Shown: positions 1 through 12,100 of the stretch, in pieces
How positions within the stretch are numbered: position 1 is the stretch's first letter
Layout of the letters: the number at the start of each line of letters is the position of its first letter
Source of the DNA: Chrysogorgia sp. JL179-B06
Lineage: Eukaryota; Cnidaria; Anthozoa; Scleralcyonacea; Chrysogorgiidae
NCBI GenBank assembly: GCA_035772405.1
Contig: JAYKKM010000228.1
Location: 403,001-467,000 of the forward strand
Reading direction: 5' to 3'
Length of the DNA: 64,000 bases
Made by a program: the position numbers and the translations under genes
The notes under the pieces: generated by a model
What the model saw: the letters and a program-made list of their open reading frames with translations, nothing else
Database searches by the model: none
Told to the model about the DNA's origin: nothing

Positions 1-1034
1 GCTCTTGTCGTCATGTTTCGCAGCATGTTGTCAAGTGTATTATGGCCAAGTACCTTCTTCTCGTACCAGATCTGGACTTTTCCTGGATCAAACCTGATGG
101 ACACATCTTTTGGCCGCTGGAACAACGCATCAACGTCGGGGTGAAGATGACTTAGATACTCCTTTATCGTTTGGACTGGGCATCTCGGAGAATTGGTTTG
201 AGCAAAAATTTTGCCATCAGAGTGGTCTTCAGTGCCGTCGAGGCCGCCAGTGTGGTTCTTGCTTGAAAGCACCGTTCCCGCTTCGCTTTTATTCAGCTCG
301 AAGTATCCTTCTTCTCCAGTTGTTACGACAAAACGAAGCATGGATTTCTTTAGCAAGCTCTGGTGTTCTCTACCTCGTTTGCCAAAATACAGCGAAATGT
401 AGAACCACACTGTTTGCATCAAACTTTGGGGATTACGGGTTTTAGCGCTTGTTAATTCGCCTTTCTCGAACAGCTTCTCCACCGTTTCAACAGTCAAGGG
501 ATTTTTGTGGACTGTTCCTGCTATCTTCCCAGTGCCTATGAGGTGCTTCAGGTATGCATGTAACGTTTTATTTGCTTCGTGAAAGGTAACATCATCACAA
601 AGCGAGAATTTTCTGTTGAATGGTGGTGAACGAAGATGGCGATCTAGTGCGGCTCGGATTGACATTAAGCTCGTTCTTTTGTAGTGTGAGCCATCTTTTT
701 TTCTGGCTGACACGTAGAATTTCGAAAGACATTTATTCATTTCAGCGATATCCATACTCTCGAACTCTTTTGTAAATTCGTTTTGTTGTAAAAACCATTC
801 TGTCGAAAAAGATAATTACCTGTAAGCCGGCTGTTTAAAATTTAAAGTCCAGAAAACTGGCATGTTTTTAAAGTGCCAAATAAAATTTTTCAAAACATGA
901 ACGGAAGAATTCTTACCTTTAAACAGTTTTGCACCATATTTGGTGGATTCTTTGGTTTTCCTAGGAATGGCATTTTCTTTCAGTTGATTAATTTCTTCGT
1001 CCGAAATTTTGGCGAATCTGTTTTTGGCAGCCAT
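1..1034 (-). CDS. DUF3504/Crypton-derived tyrosine recombinase-like protein, two exons, 3' end outside window
   Basis: Exon 1 is 917-1034 (ATG at 1034, N-terminus MAAKNRFAKISDEEINQL, donor GTAAGA). Exon 2 runs from 799 off the left edge after acceptor TTTTTCGACAG; the intron is only 117 nt. The two join in phase and exon 2 is open for all 265 codons in view. The protein has the N-terminal helical part, then a core-like stretch with the motif GKRGREH, where these recombinase-like proteins keep a conserved Arg, then a KNHTGG...EDHSDGKIF block. This layout fits the KCTD1/QRICH1-like DUF3504 family derived from Crypton tyrosine recombinases, nuclear DNA-binding proteins amplified in many invertebrates. 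The C-terminal HxxR/Tyr region would lie left of base 1, so activity cannot be judged. It lies antisense and upstream of the CCDC88 exons, perhaps inside one of that gene's introns. Family call from memory. Confidence 0.72.
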
Positions 1035-1058
1035 TTTGAGTTTTTTTTTGAAAACTCA

Positions 1059-1085
1059 ATAGTCACCGCGCTACGCGGTGACTAT
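1059..1085. repeat. Perfect 12-bp-arm hairpin upstream of the Crypton-like gene
   Basis: Arms ATAGTCACCGCG and its complement are separated by three bases, about 25 bases upstream of the minus-strand ATG at 1034. Related TTGACTATCGCTCATAG sequence follows at about 1168-1185. It may be part of the promoter or a remnant of a transposon end; nothing decides between these. Confidence 0.5.
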
Positions 1086-3085
1086 CGTCTCAGAGTCACT
1101 GGCCAGTCAGCCAATCACAATTCGTTTCAGCTCAGAAATTATACTAAGAGCAGATAGTCAAGGAGGCAGAGCCGAGTTGACTATCGCTCATAGAAAACAA
1201 GGGCGAGTTATCTAATTGTATTAGTATAAATTTCCAAGTTTCTAACCCAAGAAATAACTTTTATAATTTTATTACACATTTTTCATGAAAAAAAGTAACT
1301 ATTCTTTCGAAATCATGCGACTTTTACCGCAGAGGTTTCTATCATCGGATAGTAACTCCTGTGATTGAGGATTTGTGATAGAAACTTGTCAATTTATACT
1401 TAAAACGTGATCGAAACCCTCATGAATTAATAAAAACACTCCACAAGTTGGAAAAGCTCTTCTACACTTCTCTCGTGTTTTTGCTACTTCACTCGGGTTT
1501 CGATAACGCTTCATAAAATAATGTTTATTATAATGGAGAGACATTCGTCATATATGAGCTATTTTACAATCTCATTGGTTCTTATACTAGCAAGCTATCA
1601 GCTCATATACCATTAGTAATAAGATATTGATAACGTGACTGAGCAAGAAGAAAATACGTGTCTTATATTATTAAACAATTATATCACGCTCTCGTCATGT
1701 GAATTCATACGATTTTAGCCGATGGTATAATTGTTAAAGTAACATTTTAAGACGTTTTTAAGCCTCAAAATCGGCCAATTTATTAAAGAGACGTTTTTTT
1801 ATAACCTATTAAAGTGGCATGATAACGATTTTAAGAATTTTCCTGTTCAATATGTTCTAAACGCATATTGAACATTCAAAAACTAAAAAAAGTTTCATAG
1901 GCACTTTAAGTATTTCCACTTTATTATAAAATCATCGTGTGCAGACCACGTGACTAAACACAAGTATCAACGATCGTCATATAAATTTTCATGAGGTCGC
2001 TTATGTAGATCAATTCAATTCTTCGTCTTGTTTTGATCTGTTTTCGAAGCAGATGCCAAGAATTAATTAAAAGATTCTATTCAATTGAAAATACGGAAAG
2101 CGACTGGTATAATTAACCACAATTCCTTGCGCGTAGTAAACAATGAATCTCGCAGAAATATCAGTTTTTTCAGAAATATCAGAGTTTGAAAAAGATTAAA
2201 TTTTGTGAGAAGAAAGCTTTTATACTCATTTAATTTATGTTAACAAGTTAAACCATGTTCAGCTGGTTATTACAGGTGATTATTATATGGCTTGGCTCGT
2301 GAGCGGTCTAATTAATGCACCTTTTCTGCAATTTGATTGGTTTCTGAGCGGTCTTTACAAACCGGTAAAGATCGGTCATTAAATTATTCGTTAATTTAAA
2401 ATATTACGAAAAAAATGAGGAAATGTGAGAAATTTAAAAGAGCCAAAAGTCCTTACGGTAAACTGAATATCCTTCCCTTGGTCTTTTCGCACAGACCTCG
2501 CTCCTTCGACGCTCGGTCTGTATTAGCAGACCGCGGGCAGGATAATTTTGCCATGAAGACCTCCCGCTTGGTCAATAAGTGTTTAGTTGAGCTCACAAAG
2601 CATTCTGGCAAAATGTACAGCAGCCATCTTTTTCGGTATCGTCAATTAAATTATATTAAGGTGAAAGTACTAGTCGTCTTCCGTTGTTCTTTTGTTATTT
2701 TATATAATGCACAAGCTAATTTTAATGCAGATTAAAAATCAATCAACCTTGTCGTGCAAGAGTTCCACATTCTGACACCACCGGCAAAATACGAAAACTA
2801 TTTAGACTTAGATTGAAGATGATTATCGTGAATATCTTCGATACTACGGAGTATTATAGTTTCCTCGCATACCACCTTACTGATACACGTTTTGGATGAG
2901 ACAGTTTCGATAAAACTCACTCGAGATCCAAAAGTCATACGGTACTGACTGTTCTGTTGGGCTTGTATGTGAAGGTTAAGATTTCAATAAACGTGATGCT
3001 TAGAACTGAGTTAAGATTCAAATATGCCTATTTTAATAAAATAAGTTATATTAATAAGTGATAACTTTACGTCGTCTGTTTTCAG
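1086..3085. other. AT-rich non-coding stretch, probably CCDC88 intron
   Basis: No ORF with recognisable protein content on either strand. The longest open stretch (2415-2735, +) looks random in composition and has no splice context. Because exons of the CCDC88 gene begin at 3086 in mid-coiled-coil, earlier exons must lie left of this stretch or of the window, so it is most simply intron. Confidence 0.45.
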
Positions 3086-3125
3086 AAATGAGGAATTACA
3101 ACGCGAAACAAGTTGCGTAAACGAG
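3086..3125 (+). CDS. CCDC88: CCDC88 exon (coiled coil)
   Basis: Acceptor TTTTCAG precedes and donor GTTCGT follows. The 40 nt begin with the last base of a codon and then read [13 protein letters not shown], heptad-compatible. First exon visible in this window. Confidence 0.7.
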
Positions 3126-6100
3126 GTTCGTGCATGCATGGTGCAGTTTATATAATTATAAAATTTATCTTTTATTGATTTTATTTATGTATTTTTAGCG
3201 AATAATTTCTCTTGAAAGTGAATTGGAAAATGTTCGTGCCAAAAAAGGGTCAGCGGAAACTATTATTGTCAATACTTCACCAAAGGGCAGGTCAGCATAA
3301 TTTTAATAGCAACATGGATAGTTAAATGTTGGGGGAGGGGGCTTGATAGGTTAAAAATGATGATCCAAAATACCCTATGATATTTAAATTTGCGATAAGA
3401 GAGCTGTATGTAAGTATACTTACAGGGTAACATACTAGTAGTAAATATAGTTTACTACGAGTATGTTACCCTGAGAATGATTCTGAAATAGAATTGTATT
3501 AAATTTTAACACTGAATCGGAATTCCGAAGATGTGACTTCAAATCCGGCTTGAGTCATTAATTTTTCGTTGATTCAAAATAATCTCCATGATGATAATAG
3601 TTATGATAATGCAAACATAGTGTAAGAGTGAAATAAGAACTGAGGTTTTTACCGAGGGTCCATCTTTTACACTGTACACTAGTTTTGTTTTTTCTTGCTG
3701 TTGCAGAAGAGATGTTAGTTTTGTAACATCAGACAACCAGAATGATGCTGACTTACTTCATAGAAAGATCGAAGGCTTGGAAGAAATGGTATTGTATTTT
3801 TCGGTTAATGAAGATGTAATGTTATTTACCGGTTGAGAGGTCCGGATAGAGAAATATTTGCCCAAAGTCTCAAAAACGGCCGGAGGCCGCAGACCGAGGG
3901 ACGTTTTTGAGACCGAGGGCAAATATTTCTCTATCCGAACCGACCAAAAAAAACGGGTTCGGTAGTTCGGTAACTTAGTTCGGTAAAACTGCATTATTTG
4001 GATAAGGAAAGAAAAACAAACCAAAATACTTTAGTTTTTGTATGATATAGTTATTTCCAGCTTAGTTGAATCAAATTCTGTATGTTTTCCATTTTTCAGT
4101 TAATAATGAAGCAAAAATCATGAGAAAATATTTTAGCATTTAGGATTCACCGTGACCGTGGTCAAAATATCGTAAAATTCCGCCCGCTGCTGCAGCCAAT
4201 CAGGTTGCAGGAAAGGCTAGGATTCCGCCCGCTCACGATACAAGAAAAATAAGACAATATGTTTCTAAGATAATATGTTTCAAGTGTGCATGCAATGAAG
4301 CATTAGTTATTTAATAGTTGACACATGCAAGACTAGAATGGAGCAATTTCCGTTGGAACCAAGACCACTTAGCATATCAATATGTGGATAGATAATATCC
4401 GGTTCGTTATCTTTTTCTTTAGTTCAGAAATCCCATCACTTTCCCTTGTGCATAGTTGTAAATAATGATTTTTTGCAATCTTGCCGAAGTAGGGCTTATT
4501 CTATACATTTGCAATAATTATTACATGCAATGTTTCACGTAACAATTTCAATTCCCAAGAATTAAACAACAGCTTGATAACCTCTTCATCTGTTCAATTA
4601 ATCGTAATTAACTCCTGCTATCTTTAATTTATTTATTTTTAGAATGAGAATTTAAATTTGCAAAAAGAAAGTGAAGCTATCACATGTGCATCATTAAGAG
4701 GCGAAAACGAATCTTTAACGCGAGAATTACAAACATTACGTTCCCATCATGATCAATTGATTAATGATCTGAATGATCTAAAAGATAGTTACACTGAACT
4801 GGACTTGTCTTCCGCAAAATCTCTTTACAGATGTGAGGTAAATATTATTACTAGAAATTCGCAACAACCCTCGCTCGATGGATGGTATTAAATACGACAA
4901 CAATGTCATGCATGTCATTTGGCGCATCCTAATCAATTGGGCCTGGGCATGAAAAATAATAATAATAGTAAACTAAGCTTATATAGCGCTTATACAATAA
5001 TAATAAAATCCAATAAATATAGTTATATACTGTATAGCAAATTAGCAGTAAATTATATAAAGTCAAAATTTACACGTTTAAAAACGAAGACAATTAATTT
5101 CAATTAAAAGCGGATTTAAATAACTTTTAAGTTGGGATTTAAAACTATTAATACTATCACACATTCGTAAGTCTTTAGGAAGAACATTCCAAAGTTTTGG
5201 TGCAATAACAGCAAAAGCTCTCTGTACATAGTTTTTAAGATTGAACTTCACGGGATCCAAAAAGCCAGCAGACGATGAACGGAGTGACCTTGAAGGAGAA
5301 TATTGGAGGAGCTTGTTTGTTAAGGGCTTTAAAAGTTAGTAACAGAATTTTAAACTTAATGCGATCAGCAATGGGGAGCCAGTGAAGGTCAGCAAGGATG
5401 GGTGTAATATGTTCATACTTTCGAGCACGGGTGTTCAAACGAACAGACTGAAGTTTTTTTTAAGTTGATATTGAGGCACACCATAGATGAGGGAGTTATA
5501 CAACAGTCCAGCTTTGAAGTCACGCAGGCGTGGACAAGAATTTCAGCAGTTTTGTTGGATAAGTATTTTCTTATTCGTGAGATGTTCCGAGATGTTTACA
5601 ATTTCAAGAAGGGAAATTTTGATTCCCTAAGAACACTCTTGGATTCTATTTCATTTGATGACATTTCTCCATGTACTGTCATTGACAGTTATTGGTTATG
5701 CTGGAAGCGTAAGTTTATCGAAGCTGTTAATAAGTGCATTCCTAAATCAAAATTAAAGCACTCAAATCAACCTCCATGGATTGATGGTGAAGTCATCCAT
5801 AGCATAAACAAAAGAAATACTCTGAGAAGAAAAGCCGTAAAAGAAAACAATGCGAACTTGTGGGAGAGAGTTAAACAGCTGCGTAGAGAAACTAAGTACC
5901 TCATTAGGGCCAAGTTTAAGAACTATATACAAAAGCTTACCACCTCAGCCTCGTGTACTAGTAAGACCAGTATATGGTCTTTTTTTAAATCTAAGACCAA
6001 CAAAGGATCGTTACCTGAGTCAGTTGAACTTAACGGCATGAAATTTGTCAATCCACTGGATAAAGCTGAGGCATTCAATGAATTTTTCGCCTCTACTTTC

Positions 6101-9100
6101 CAACAACCAAGTCAGAGTACCTCGGTGCCTTGTACCCAGCCATACACTAACTCCTCTTTGACTAATTTGGAACTTACTACGACTGATGTACTGAAAGTTC
6201 TTTCTTCTCTGGATGTATCTAAAGCAGCTGGTCCAGATGGAATTCCCTCTCGTCTGCTTAGAGATTGTTCTGTTCAAATAGCTCCATCTCTAACTAAGCT
6301 ATTCAACTTTTCATTATCAATTGGAAAACTTCCGGCTGAATGGAAAAAGGCCGATGTAACCCCTGTACATAAGAAGGACGCTAAAAATCTCGTAACCAAT
6401 TATAGGCCCATCTCTCTGTTACCAATAATTAGCAAAGTGTTTGAGAAATGTATTCTGATACGGATTCTACCTTATTTTACGCATGTCCTCTCGGATTTTC
6501 AATTTGGTTTTCTAAAGGGAAGATCTTGTGTTTCGCAATTGCTTACGGTCTTTCACGAAATTGGGGCTGTACTTGATAGGAACATTGAAACAGATGTTCT
6601 TTATCTAGATTTTTCAAAGGCGTTTGACTCTATCAGCCATGAAAAGTTGCTAATTAAGCTTAAGTTATTTGGAATATCAGGCTCCCTTTGGAGCTGGTTT
6701 ATGGATTATCTTAGTAATCGTAAACAATGTGTAGTTGTCAATGGTGCAAAGTCTAAATGTGTACCAGTTATTTCAGGAGTTCCTCAAGGTAGTATTCTAG
6801 GCCCATTCCTTTTTGTGCTATATGTCAACGATCTTCCTGATACTACCTCGACAGGTACGAGCATAGTATTATTTGCTCGTTGCACAACGTTTTGCCGATG
6901 ATTATTTATCGTGCACAGAAGTCCCAAAAAGATCATCTTATACTCCAGCGTGATTTGAATAGTCTTGTCAACTGGAGCCATGATTGGGATTTAAATTTTA
7001 ATCCAGCCAAATGCGATGTCCTAAAGATTTCTAGAAAACGTAATCCATCAATTCGAGGATACGTGGCTGAACAAATCATATTAAATGAGTCTAGCACACA
7101 ATGCGATCTTGGGATAACCATATCCAAAGATCTATCTTGGTATAATCATATTGTGAAGGTTGTTGCTAAATCAAATAAAGTTTTGGGATTTCTTAGGAGG
7201 AGTACACCTACCTCTTTAAGTATTGATTTGCGTCTTGCATTATATCTAACCTTCGTACGCTCAGTCATGTGCTATGGGAGCCAAGTATGGGCACCTCAGT
7301 CTAGCACTCGTGATCTGCTTCTTCTTGAGCGTATTCAACGTCGTGCTACTAAGTACATTCTTGCGTTGGATATGACCGTAGATCTTTCTTATAGAGATAG
7401 GCTGGTTAAATTGAACCTTCTTCCAATTTCCTATTGGTTTGAATACCTTGATCTTGTTTACTTTTGTAAGTGCCGCCTTGGGCTTTGTACTCTTGATATT
7501 ACAAAGTACGTAACTTCTTATTCTCTGTCTTCCAGAACCACCAGAAATTCGTTTGCATGTACTGACTACAAATCTAATACATTTAAAACGTCCACATTTA
7601 GAGATTCTTATTTTAACCGTTTAGTACCATTGTGGAATTCTTTACCTGAGGATATTAAGTCTTGTAATTCTATTGCTTCTTTTAAAAATTGTCTTTTTTT
7701 ATATTATAAGTCTTGTTTATTATCTATTTTCAATATAGATCGAATTAGAACACTTAAAACTATTTGCTCTAAATGTAGGTCTACAGATATTAAATCTATT
7801 TGTTGTCGCTAGTCATGACCATTTACTTATTTATTTATGCTTGTAATTAACTAGTTTAGTGTATCTTATGTATATATTGTAGTGTTGTTATCTATATGTG
7901 AACAGTTTTGTATGTTACTTGTACGGAGTAGAGCTTGCCTGGACTTAGAGTCCTTTCTCTGCTCTGTTAAAGCTTTTAAATAAAAAATAAAAAATAAAAA
8001 AAAGATGATAAAAGGCACCTTTAATGACGGAATTGATATGAGGTGTCGTGGAAAGAGATTCATCGAACGTCACGACAATGTTGCGAACCGTTGTAGAAGG
8101 GTAGATCAAGTCATTTCCGCATTTAATTGGTGGAAAAGGAGGACGGGGAAGATAACGAGAATACACCACTAGTAGCTCAGTTTTGTCCCGGTTAAGTTGA
8201 AGTTTATTAAGTGCCATCCATTGGTATATGTCCATAAGGCAGGTCTAGAGTTGTTGTATTCATTTATTTTCTGTGAAAATGTGGCACATGTCTAGATTTG
8301 TTATTCACAAGCCATCCAGAAAGAATAGTTAACGTTGACACGAGGAATATAGGTCTATCAGACCATTTACCTGTTTTTGCTACTCGATTGTAGAAGAAAT
8401 GCCGTTCTACAACCACTCCATCATCACATAATCTAATTCAATATCGAGACATGAAACACTTTGACAGAAAGGCTTTTGTCATAATGGTTGAACAACTACC
8501 ATGGAATATACCTTTTGCCTTTGTCAATATGGACGATATTTTAGACACGTGGCAGAAGCTGATTTTGTCTGCAGTTAATGAGCAAGCACCCATGAAATCC
8601 AAACGTGTACGTAGAAAAAGGCAACCAGGTTGGATGTCACCTGAGGTCTTAAAAGAGCGTGATAGTTTATTAAAGCAAGCACGCGTGACTAAACAATAAG
8701 TCTGACTGGTGTCAATATAAACTAGCCAGAAACATCTCGACGAGTAAGATTCGTGAGGCGAAAAGAAAATTTCATCAATCAGCTTTAAAAGAAAATCGAA
8801 ATAATCCCAGGCGTTTGTGGAAACACATCAAAGAATTAACTGGTCAAAGTGCTGAAGCAGGAGTGGTGAATTTAATCAAGGTTGGTGATAAGTGTATTAC
8901 CTGTCTAGACAAGATTGTTGAAACATTTAATATTCATTTTACAAACATTGCCAAAAAATTCTCGATCATTGGAGATTATACCAACATAGGGCTACACAAA
9001 TTACAATCTTTTGTTCAATCAAAAAAGATTAATATGGAATCTTTTTCCATCCCGCTGGTTTCTGTGAAAGATGTAGCAAATTTTACTAGCCATCCCTACG

Positions 9101-12100
9101 AATAAAGCTACTGGCGCTGATAACATCTCGGCTAAGATGCTACCTTTTCGCTGCCAGGAATCGTATAAAGCTAGATTGATTAAACTGAATCTCCTCCCTA
9201 TAACCTATTGGCATGAATACATGGATCTTGTCTTTCTCTTTAAAGCCATTACGGGCATAATAAATGTTAATTTTGACGTACTCCCAACTATCCGGTCAAC
9301 GAGGGCAACTAGAAACAATAACCCTAACGTTATTCAGTTTCTGACGCGAAAATGTAAAACTGTAACGTTTCAAAGATCCTTTTTTAATAGAACGACTCGA
9401 ATCTGGAATGCCCTGGTCAATGATCTTCAGTTCTCATTTTCTTGCGAACTTGTTTTTTTTAAATCGATTTTGATTAGATACTACAAAAATGCACTTGTAT
9501 CTAATTATGACCCTGAAGACCCTCGCTCATGGAAAACAATCTGTCCTTCGTGTAATGTTGCTCGTAACGTGTCAAGATCATTAACTTGTTGTTATTAATT
9601 CGAACCCTTAGTCCATATTTTTCAATTTTAATATTTAGTTCTAGGTGTGTCGGGCCCGCAGTAATTGGCAATTGCTGTTGCGGTGTCCCTGCCAACGTTT
9701 GTCACTTTGTATTTTATTTTATTTATTATGTATGTATTTTGTATTTGGCGAAGTTAATAAATTCAAAAATTCAAAAAATAAAATTGGCTGGTACAGCAGT
9801 AGTTCGTCCATTATGCCGTTTAATAAACTGCTCTATAACTATGAAATCGGTTCCAAGTGATTAGAAGACTGCTCGGGTTCTGCCATTGTACAAGGGAGAT
9901 GAGACTTCAGAGATGGACAACTATAGACCCATTTCTATTCTGCCAGTACTGTCTAAAGTCATTGAAAAGCATGTACATGCATCTTTGTACAACTATATTT
10001 GTCTACTAACAACCTGCTTTATAAGCACTAATCGGGATTCAGACAGCATCATTCCACTGAAACAGCTCTCATTAAATTGGTGGACTAACTGCTGTTTAAC
10101 GCTGACAAAAACATGATTACCTCTGCAGTCTTTATTGACTATCGGAAAGCTTTTGACACAGTCAGCCATAGTGTTTTACTAAGTAAACTGGAAGCCTATG
10201 ATTTTAGTGCTGAACCCCTGTCCTGGTTTACCTCCTATCTTGAAGGAAGAAAACAACATGTTTGTATGAAAGGTTATTCCTCTCCTATGCTACCTTTAGT
10301 CGCCGGGGTTCCGCAAGGGTCTGTGCTTGGACCGCTGTTATTTCTCGTGTTTATTAATGACTTGCCTTTCGAAACCGGAGATGCAAGTACTGACATTTAC
10401 ACTGATGATACCACCATTACTGCTGCTGCACATTGGACTAAAACTTCAGAGTTGAGTTCTATTATGAACTTGGCAATGGAAGGAATTACCGACTGGACTA
10501 CGGAGAACAGACTGTCTATTAATCATTCTAAAACAAATCTGTGATATTTGGTAGTAAGAGGTTACGATCAAAGATGACACCGGACAACCATGATATCAAC
10601 ATCACTTTACCTGGGTCAGGCACTTATGTTACCCAGGTTAAGTCACAAAAGGTACTTGGAGTCACTCTTCATGATGATTTGACCTTTGATGAACATGTTG
10701 AAAGCTTGGGGAAGAAGCTCTCGAAGGGATAGGGCTTTTAAAAAGAATCAAGAACTTCCTTCCACACGAAGAAAGAATAAATTTTTACAATGCAATTATT
10801 AAATCAGTTTTAATTTATGGAAGCTCTATATGGTCCTCATGTAGTAAATCTAATTTAGATTTTATTTTTAAATTCCAAAAACGTGCAGCAATGTTGATTT
10901 TGAATGCGGACAATCGTGCACGTTCCGTTCCTCTATTTAATAAACTAAAATGGCTGCCATTCTATGAGGAGATTAAGATCAATATATATTGTATTTTATT
11001 CAAGAGAGTGCATGGTGACTTATTATAAGTAATACCATGGTTGTCTCAATTTCTTTTGTCTTTTCAGGTTGAATTAATAACTAAATTACCTCATTTGGAT
11101 TAATTTATACAATCTAGAGGTCGTATTAGAACTAATACAACCTTGAATGACGTCATGAGAGGTAGTATTAGCTTCTTCTTCTCACCTGGCATGCAAAGAC
11201 ATGAAATTTCGACAACCATGGTATTACAAAGTAATATGGGAGCGGGCGGTTTAACAGCTAATACACCGCACTACAAATGATATTACTTATAACTAGAAAT
11301 ACGTGTACGCAACAACCCCTCGCCCGCTTACTGTTTGAGGCTTTAATATTGCCAAACTGAACAGATTTTCAAACTGCTTATTTTTTGGGTGCAATTTGTG
11401 GGTAGTGTACTGAACAGAACCCAAGTGGGAAAGTCTGCCGACACAATTATCTCGCAGGCAGGGTTGGAAACCAATTGTGTAACTATTGATTATTGAAATT
11501 AATAATTAATTTTAATAATTATTAATTTAAATAATAATTGTATTAATTATATATTACATAATTAAAGTTAATTATGTCAGTTATGCTTTTAATAATAAAT
11601 TTCAACATGCATGTTTACAGTACCGTAACAGTGGCATACTCATAATTTTACTCAAAGTACAATTGTATTCATGAGACTGCATAACCTTGTACATACATGT
11701 ACCCTACTGTAATAATGTAATCTGCATGTTCCTTATTGTCTAATTGTTAGTAGCAGATACCAAAAGATTCCATACCTAAATTTATCCTAGACCAAATTGA
11801 TAAGTCTGATAAACCTTTTATTCTTTTAGAAGACTTCTGTTTCTTAACTTTTATTAATATTATATAATTATGCACATTCATGTACCAGTATTTCAATGGT
11901 ATAAAAGCACCGGTAACACAATTTCAAAAATTGAAATGACAAAAGCCCATAATATACAACAAAGAACGATATTGCTTAATCTAATTATTTCACCAATATA
12001 TATATATTAATTCAGGATGAAATTCCTTTCAGCTGCTTCTTGTCAGTGGGGTGATACCACTTGTTTAATCCTAACATGTTCCCCTGACACAGTCAGTGTT

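Noticed and set aside
110..445. Open plus-strand frame near the left edge
   Set aside because: It is antisense to exon 2 of the Crypton-like gene, which is open over its whole length, is correctly spliced and has a recognisable family.
2415..2735. 106-codon plus-strand frame as a gene or CCDC88 exon
   Set aside because: Not heptad-like, no suitable splice sites in phase with 3086, and no recognisable domain.
5465..5594. N-terminal 43 codons of the long LINE-2 frame as part of that LINE
   Set aside because: The complementary strand reads cleanly as LINE-1 RT, and the AGATG target duplication puts the LINE-2 boundary at 5595.
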